From: Roseomonas sp. AR75
Lineage (GTDB): Bacteria; Pseudomonadota; Alphaproteobacteria; Acetobacterales; Acetobacteraceae
Assembly: GCF_005222815.1 (NCBI RefSeq)
Contig: NZ_STGB01000005.1
Location: forward strand, 868,001 to 932,000
DNA length: 64,000 bases
Direction of reading: 5' to 3'
Under the pieces are notes generated by a model. It did no database searches, was not told the DNA's origin, and was given only the letters and a program-made list of their open reading frames with translations. The translations under genes were made by a program, and so were the position numbers. This document shows, piece after piece, positions 60,943-64,000 of the stretch; position 1 is the stretch's first letter; the number at the start of each line of letters is the position of its first letter.

Positions 60943-61541
60943 CGCAGCTTCGCCAGTTCCTGGGCGACCGCGCTGATCTCGGCGACTGGGCGCAGCGCCG
61001 CGATGGCGGTGTCGTGCAATTCCTGGGTGAAGGCGGCGCAGCCATCCTCCAGCACGGTCACCTGGAATTCGCGGACATGCGCGCCGCGCACGGTGGAGGA
61101 GACGCCGCCATTGGTCACGATGCCGGCGACCAGCAGCCTGCGGATGCCGACCTTCCGCAGGATCCATTCCAGCCGCGTCGAATAGAACGCGTCGTAGCCC
61201 ACCTTCTCCACCGGCAGGTCGGAGGGCGCGAGTTCCTCCACCACCTGGTGGCCCCAGCTTCCCATCACGAAGTCACCCTTCTTCAGGAAGGGCCGCAGTG
61301 TGCGCAGATGCGGGTCGATGAAAGGCTCGCCACCCTTGCCGGTGAACAGCGTGAAGTGGGTGGAGGCGATCCAGCCGCCCTTCGCGCGCATCGCATCGGC
61401 CAGGGGCTTCAACCGCGCAGGCAGCGCCGCGATGGACGCGGCCGACTGCCCCGCACGGCCATAGGCGCCGTCGGGATGGATGAAATCGTTCTGCAGGTCG
61501 CAGAGCAGCAGCGCTGTCTGCGAGAGGGGGATGTCGTCCAT
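60939..61541 (-). CDS. Isochorismatase-fold hydrolase lacking the nucleophilic cysteine
   Basis: 200 residues. Catalytic Asp15 in LLCDLQNDF and Lys113 in VEKVGYDAF are present. The loop that normally holds the nucleophile (T-x-x-C-V) reads GIVTNGGVSST, with Gly146 at the Cys position. True isochorismatases such as PhzD also lack the Cys, whereas nicotinamidases and N-carbamoylsarcosine amidases need it. ATG at 61541 with GGAGTGAG upstream; 3 bp after the HyuA stop. Either vinyl-ether hydrolysis or a changed or lost activity. Confidence 0.88.
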   Translation of the reverse strand: MDDIPLSQTALLLCDLQNDFIHPDGAYGRAGQSAASIAALPARLKPLADAMRAKGGWIASTHFTLFTGKGGEPFIDPHLRTLRPFLKKGDFVMGSWGHQVVEELAPSDLPVEKVGYDAFYSTRLEWILRKVGIRRLLVAGIVTNGGVSSTVRGAHVREFQVTVLEDGCAAFTQELHDTAIAALRPVAEISAVAQELAKLR

Positions 61542-61543
61542 GC

Positions 61544-63598
61544 TCACTCCCGCTCGATGATGAGGTTGCCGAAGCGGTCCACGCGCGCGACGAGGTCCGG
61601 GTCCACCACCACCGTCGCGTCGGGCTGTTCGAGGATCGCCGGGCCATGCACCAGCGCGCCGACCGGCAGGTCGAGGCGCGACCACACCGTTGCCGCATGC
61701 CAGGCGCCGTCGAACCACACCTGCCGCGCGCCGCGCGCCGCAGCATCCAGCGTGGCGTCGGCAGCCGGCGCCAGCGCCTCCAGGTCGAAATCCGGGCGGA
61801 GGCCGATGGCCGCGGTGCGCAGCGTGACGATGCGGATCGGCAGGCCCGGCAGCAGGCGGGAGAAGGCCTGCTGATACGCCGCTTCGAAGGCGCTGCGGAT
61901 GATCGCCTCCGACACGCCGGTGGTGCCGCCGATCACATGCACCGGCAGAGGCACGCCGACGGTGTGCGTCTGGCCGGCATAGTGCATGTCGAGCTCGAAG
62001 CGGATTTCGGTGCGCGCGACGGGCAGGCCGGCGGCCTCCACCACGGCGCGCGCCACGGCGGCTTCCTCCACCATGCGCGCATCCAGCGCAGCCGCGTCCA
62101 GCCCATCGAGCGAGAGATTCACCGTGCGCACCTGGTCGTGCCGCACATCCGCAATCACGCAGCCGATCGCGCTGGTCACGCCGGGGAAGCGCGGCACCAG
62201 CGCGGCCTTCAGCCCGACCTCCTTGATCAGCGCGCCGACATGCAGCGCGCCGCCGCCGCCGAAGGGCAATGCGACGAATTTCTGAGGGTCATGCCCGCGC
62301 TCGATCGAGACCAGCCGGATCGCGCCCGCCATCTTCGCATTCGCGACGCGCACGATCGCCTCCGCCGCCGACATCGGATCGAGGCCGAGCGGCGTGCCGA
62401 CATGCTGCGCGATGGCGGCCTTCGCGCCCTCCACGTCCAGCCGCGACAGCGCGCCGCCGATCGGGCGGTCCGCATTGATGCGGCCGAGTACGACGTTCGC
62501 ATCCGTCAACGTCGGCCGCGTGTTGCCCTGGCCATAGCAGACCGGGCCGGGACGGCTGCCCGCGCTTTCCGGCCCGACCTGCAGCAGCCCGCCGCGATCC
62601 ACATGCGCGATGGAACCACCGCCCGCGCCGATGGTGGTGATCTCGATCATCGGCGAGCGGATCACCAGGCCGAAATCGATCGTCGCCTGCGCCGCGAGTT
62701 CCATCCGCCCGCCGGTGACCAGCGAGACATCGAAGCTGGTGCCGCCGAGGTCGCAGGTGATCGCGTTCTCGAACCCCGCCGCGCGCGCGATGGCCGCCGC
62801 CGCGATGACGCCGGCGGCAGGCCCGGACAGCGCCGTGCGCGCGGGGATGCCGCGCGCGGTGGCGGTGGACATGATGCCGCCATTCGACTGCACGATGTGG
62901 AAGCGGCCTTCGAAGCCCGCCTGGTTCAGCGCGCCTTCCAGCTTGCCCAAATAGTTCGCCACGCCCGGCTGAAGATAGGCGTTGAGCGCGGTGGTGGAGG
63001 CGCGCTCGAACTCGCGGATCTCCGGCAGAATCTCGCTGCTGACGCTGACATGCGGGTTCGGCCAGATGGCGCGCACCGCCGCCGCGGCCGCGCGTTCATT
63101 CGCGGGATTGGCGTAGCTGCTGATGAAGACGATGGCGCAGGCCTCGGCGCCGGCCGCGATCAGCTCATGCGCCGCATCCTGCACGGCCGCGACGTCGACT
63201 GTCGTGTGGACCGTGCCGTTCGCCAGCGTGCGCTCCGCCACCTCGATGCGCATGTCGCGCTCGGCGATGGGATGGAACTCGCCCCAGAGCCCCCAGGTGT
63301 TCGGCCGGTCTCGGCGCCGCATCTCCAGCACGTCGCGGAAGCCGGCCGTAGTGATCACGCCGAGCCTGGCGCCCTTGCGCTCCAGCAGCGCATTGGTGCC
63401 GACGGTCGTGCCATGCACGATCGCCTCGAACCCGGCCGGGCCGCCCAGCGCGCGCAGGCCGTTCATGAAGCCCACCGCCTCGTCGCCGCGGTTGGACGGC
63501 ACCTTGGCGGTGCGGAACGCGTTCTGCGCGGGATCGAACAGGAACAGGTCGGTGAAGGTGCCGCCGACATCCACGCCGACGATGGGTTTGCTGGTCAT
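61544..63598 (-). CDS. Hydantoinase/oxoprolinase family protein, subunit A
   Basis: 684 residues, full length for HyuA. N-terminal ATP-binding VGVDVGGTFTDLFLFD, Hydant_A_N domain to about 180, the central hydantoinase A domain with ITCDLGGTSFDVSLVTGG and GAGGGSIAHVDRGG, and a C-terminal small domain. Members hydrolyse five-membered cyclic amides (hydantoin, N-methylhydantoin, 5-oxoproline) with ATP, or carboxylate acetone. ATG at 63598 overlaps HyuB stop (ATGA). Works with the subunit B encoded upstream. Confidence 0.94.
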   Translation of the reverse strand: MTSKPIVGVDVGGTFTDLFLFDPAQNAFRTAKVPSNRGDEAVGFMNGLRALGGPAGFEAIVHGTTVGTNALLERKGARLGVITTAGFRDVLEMRRRDRPNTWGLWGEFHPIAERDMRIEVAERTLANGTVHTTVDVAAVQDAAHELIAAGAEACAIVFISSYANPANERAAAAAVRAIWPNPHVSVSSEILPEIREFERASTTALNAYLQPGVANYLGKLEGALNQAGFEGRFHIVQSNGGIMSTATARGIPARTALSGPAAGVIAAAAIARAAGFENAITCDLGGTSFDVSLVTGGRMELAAQATIDFGLVIRSPMIEITTIGAGGGSIAHVDRGGLLQVGPESAGSRPGPVCYGQGNTRPTLTDANVVLGRINADRPIGGALSRLDVEGAKAAIAQHVGTPLGLDPMSAAEAIVRVANAKMAGAIRLVSIERGHDPQKFVALPFGGGGALHVGALIKEVGLKAALVPRFPGVTSAIGCVIADVRHDQVRTVNLSLDGLDAAALDARMVEEAAVARAVVEAAGLPVARTEIRFELDMHYAGQTHTVGVPLPVHVIGGTTGVSEAIIRSAFEAAYQQAFSRLLPGLPIRIVTLRTAAIGLRPDFDLEALAPAADATLDAAARGARQVWFDGAWHAATVWSRLDLPVGALVHGPAILEQPDATVVVDPDLVARVDRFGNLIIERE

Positions 63599-64000
63599 TC
63601 GCGGTATCCGTAGTCACGCGCCGCGGCTTCCGGCGAGACGAAGCCGAGCCGAATGTCGCGCGCAACAGCCGCCTTAGGCCGCTTCGCCGCATCACCCCAG
63701 CCGCCCCCGCCTGGCGATTCGAGCCGCACGCGCTGCCCGGCCTGGATCTTCACGCCGACGACCTTGCTGGCCATCGGCGGCGTGCCCCAGCCGCCCTCCG
63801 TCTGCCAGGCGAAGCGCGTCAGCGCGCCTTCCCCGCCGCCGGTGACGCCGAAGGGCGCGTAGCGGCCCCGCTCGCCGAGCAGCGCGACCTCGGTGGTGCC
63901 GGGCGACAGCGCCTCTATCTCATAGACCGCGCCGACGCCGCCGCGATGCTGGCCGACACCGCCGCTGTCCGGCCGCAGCGCCCATTGCGTGAACATCACG
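63595..64000 (-). CDS. Hydantoinase B/oxoprolinase family protein (5' part outside window)
   Basis: C-terminal 134 residues of a HyuB-type subunit: DSGGVGQHRGGVGAVYEIEA and LESPGGGGWGDAAKR are the family's conserved C-terminal motifs. The frame stays open to the right edge, so roughly 400 residues are missing. An internal Met at the edge is not a start. First visible gene of the minus-strand operon leading to the molybdopterin enzyme. Confidence 0.92.
   Translation of the reverse strand, partial: VMFTQWALRPDSGGVGQHRGGVGAVYEIEALSPGTTEVALLGERGRYAPFGVTGGGEGALTRFAWQTEGGWGTPPMASKVVGVKIQAGQRVRLESPGGGGWGDAAKRPKAAVARDIRLGFVSPEAAARDYGYRE

Noticed and set aside
60939..61541. Nicotinamidase or N-carbamoylsarcosine amidase
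   Set aside because: The nucleophilic Cys is Gly146.

Overview
The window is about 70 % G+C, densely coded, and rich in solute uptake genes: Bug/TctC-type tripartite tricarboxylate receptors, peptide-type ABC systems, amidohydrolases, short-chain dehydrogenases and hydantoinase-like genes. Together with an alphaproteobacterial style of gene coupling (ATGA, GTGA and TGATG junctions almost everywhere), this suggests a member of the Acetobacteraceae such as Roseomonas or a close relative. That assignment is inference; no rRNA or other phylogenetic marker is present. I saw no tRNA, CRISPR array, intact insertion sequence or prophage gene.

Layout. 1-7.8 kb: the end of a TctA permease (cut by the left edge), then a minus-strand peptide-type ABC operon headed by a Bug receptor. 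8.4-9.4 kb: a lone D-2-hydroxyacid dehydrogenase. 9.4-16.2 kb: a sulfide/persulfide detoxification block. It holds an Rrf2-type regulator with three cysteines, an AT-rich promoter, a DUF2892 membrane protein, two half-size YeeE/YedE transporters, a persulfide dioxygenase-like metallohydrolase, a DUF442-sulfide:quinone oxidoreductase fusion and a SulP permease. Together these can import or export sulfur species, oxidise sulfide to persulfide, oxidise persulfide to sulfite, and move sulfate or sulfite. 16.2-20.4 kb: a histidine-kinase-like remnant coupled to a class A penicillin-binding protein, and a LysR/DoxX divergent pair. 20.4-23.3 kb: an ArsR-SRPBCC-SRPBCC/DUF1579-serine hydrolase operon. 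23.5-28.8 kb: a plus-strand catabolic operon (cupin, four SDRs, HpaI-type aldolase, Bug receptor).

28.9-31.5 kb: iron alcohol dehydrogenase, glutathione transferase and a YbaY/META protein. 31.6-41.2 kb: a nine-gene minus-strand operon pairing a complete peptide-type ABC importer with two amidohydrolases, a VOC protein and a LysE exporter. 41.3-44.8 kb: an extra family 5 binding protein, a 204-bp nested palindromic element, an amidinotransferase-fold enzyme and a GNAT acetyltransferase. 44.8-50.4 kb: a polyamine-type ABC importer with a class II aldolase and a hydroxyacid dehydrogenase. 50.5-54.3 kb: an amine oxidoreductase, an amidohydrolase and a DMT exporter. 54.4-57.2 kb: thioesterase, small secreted protein, RraA-like protein, RsbW-like ATPase and fasciclin lipoprotein. 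57.2-64 kb: a molybdopterin hydroxylase large subunit, a flavoprotein, an isochorismatase-fold hydrolase lacking its cysteine, HyuA and the end of HyuB (cut by the right edge).

The most unusual DNA structure is the five-hairpin element at 42893-43096. It is bounded by a perfect 14-bp inverted repeat and sits exactly between two convergent stop codons. The most interesting protein-level points are the DUF442-SQR fusion, the cysteine-less isochorismatase-fold protein in a hydantoinase operon, the kinase-like protein coupled to the penicillin-binding protein, and an SDR that lacks the catalytic lysine.
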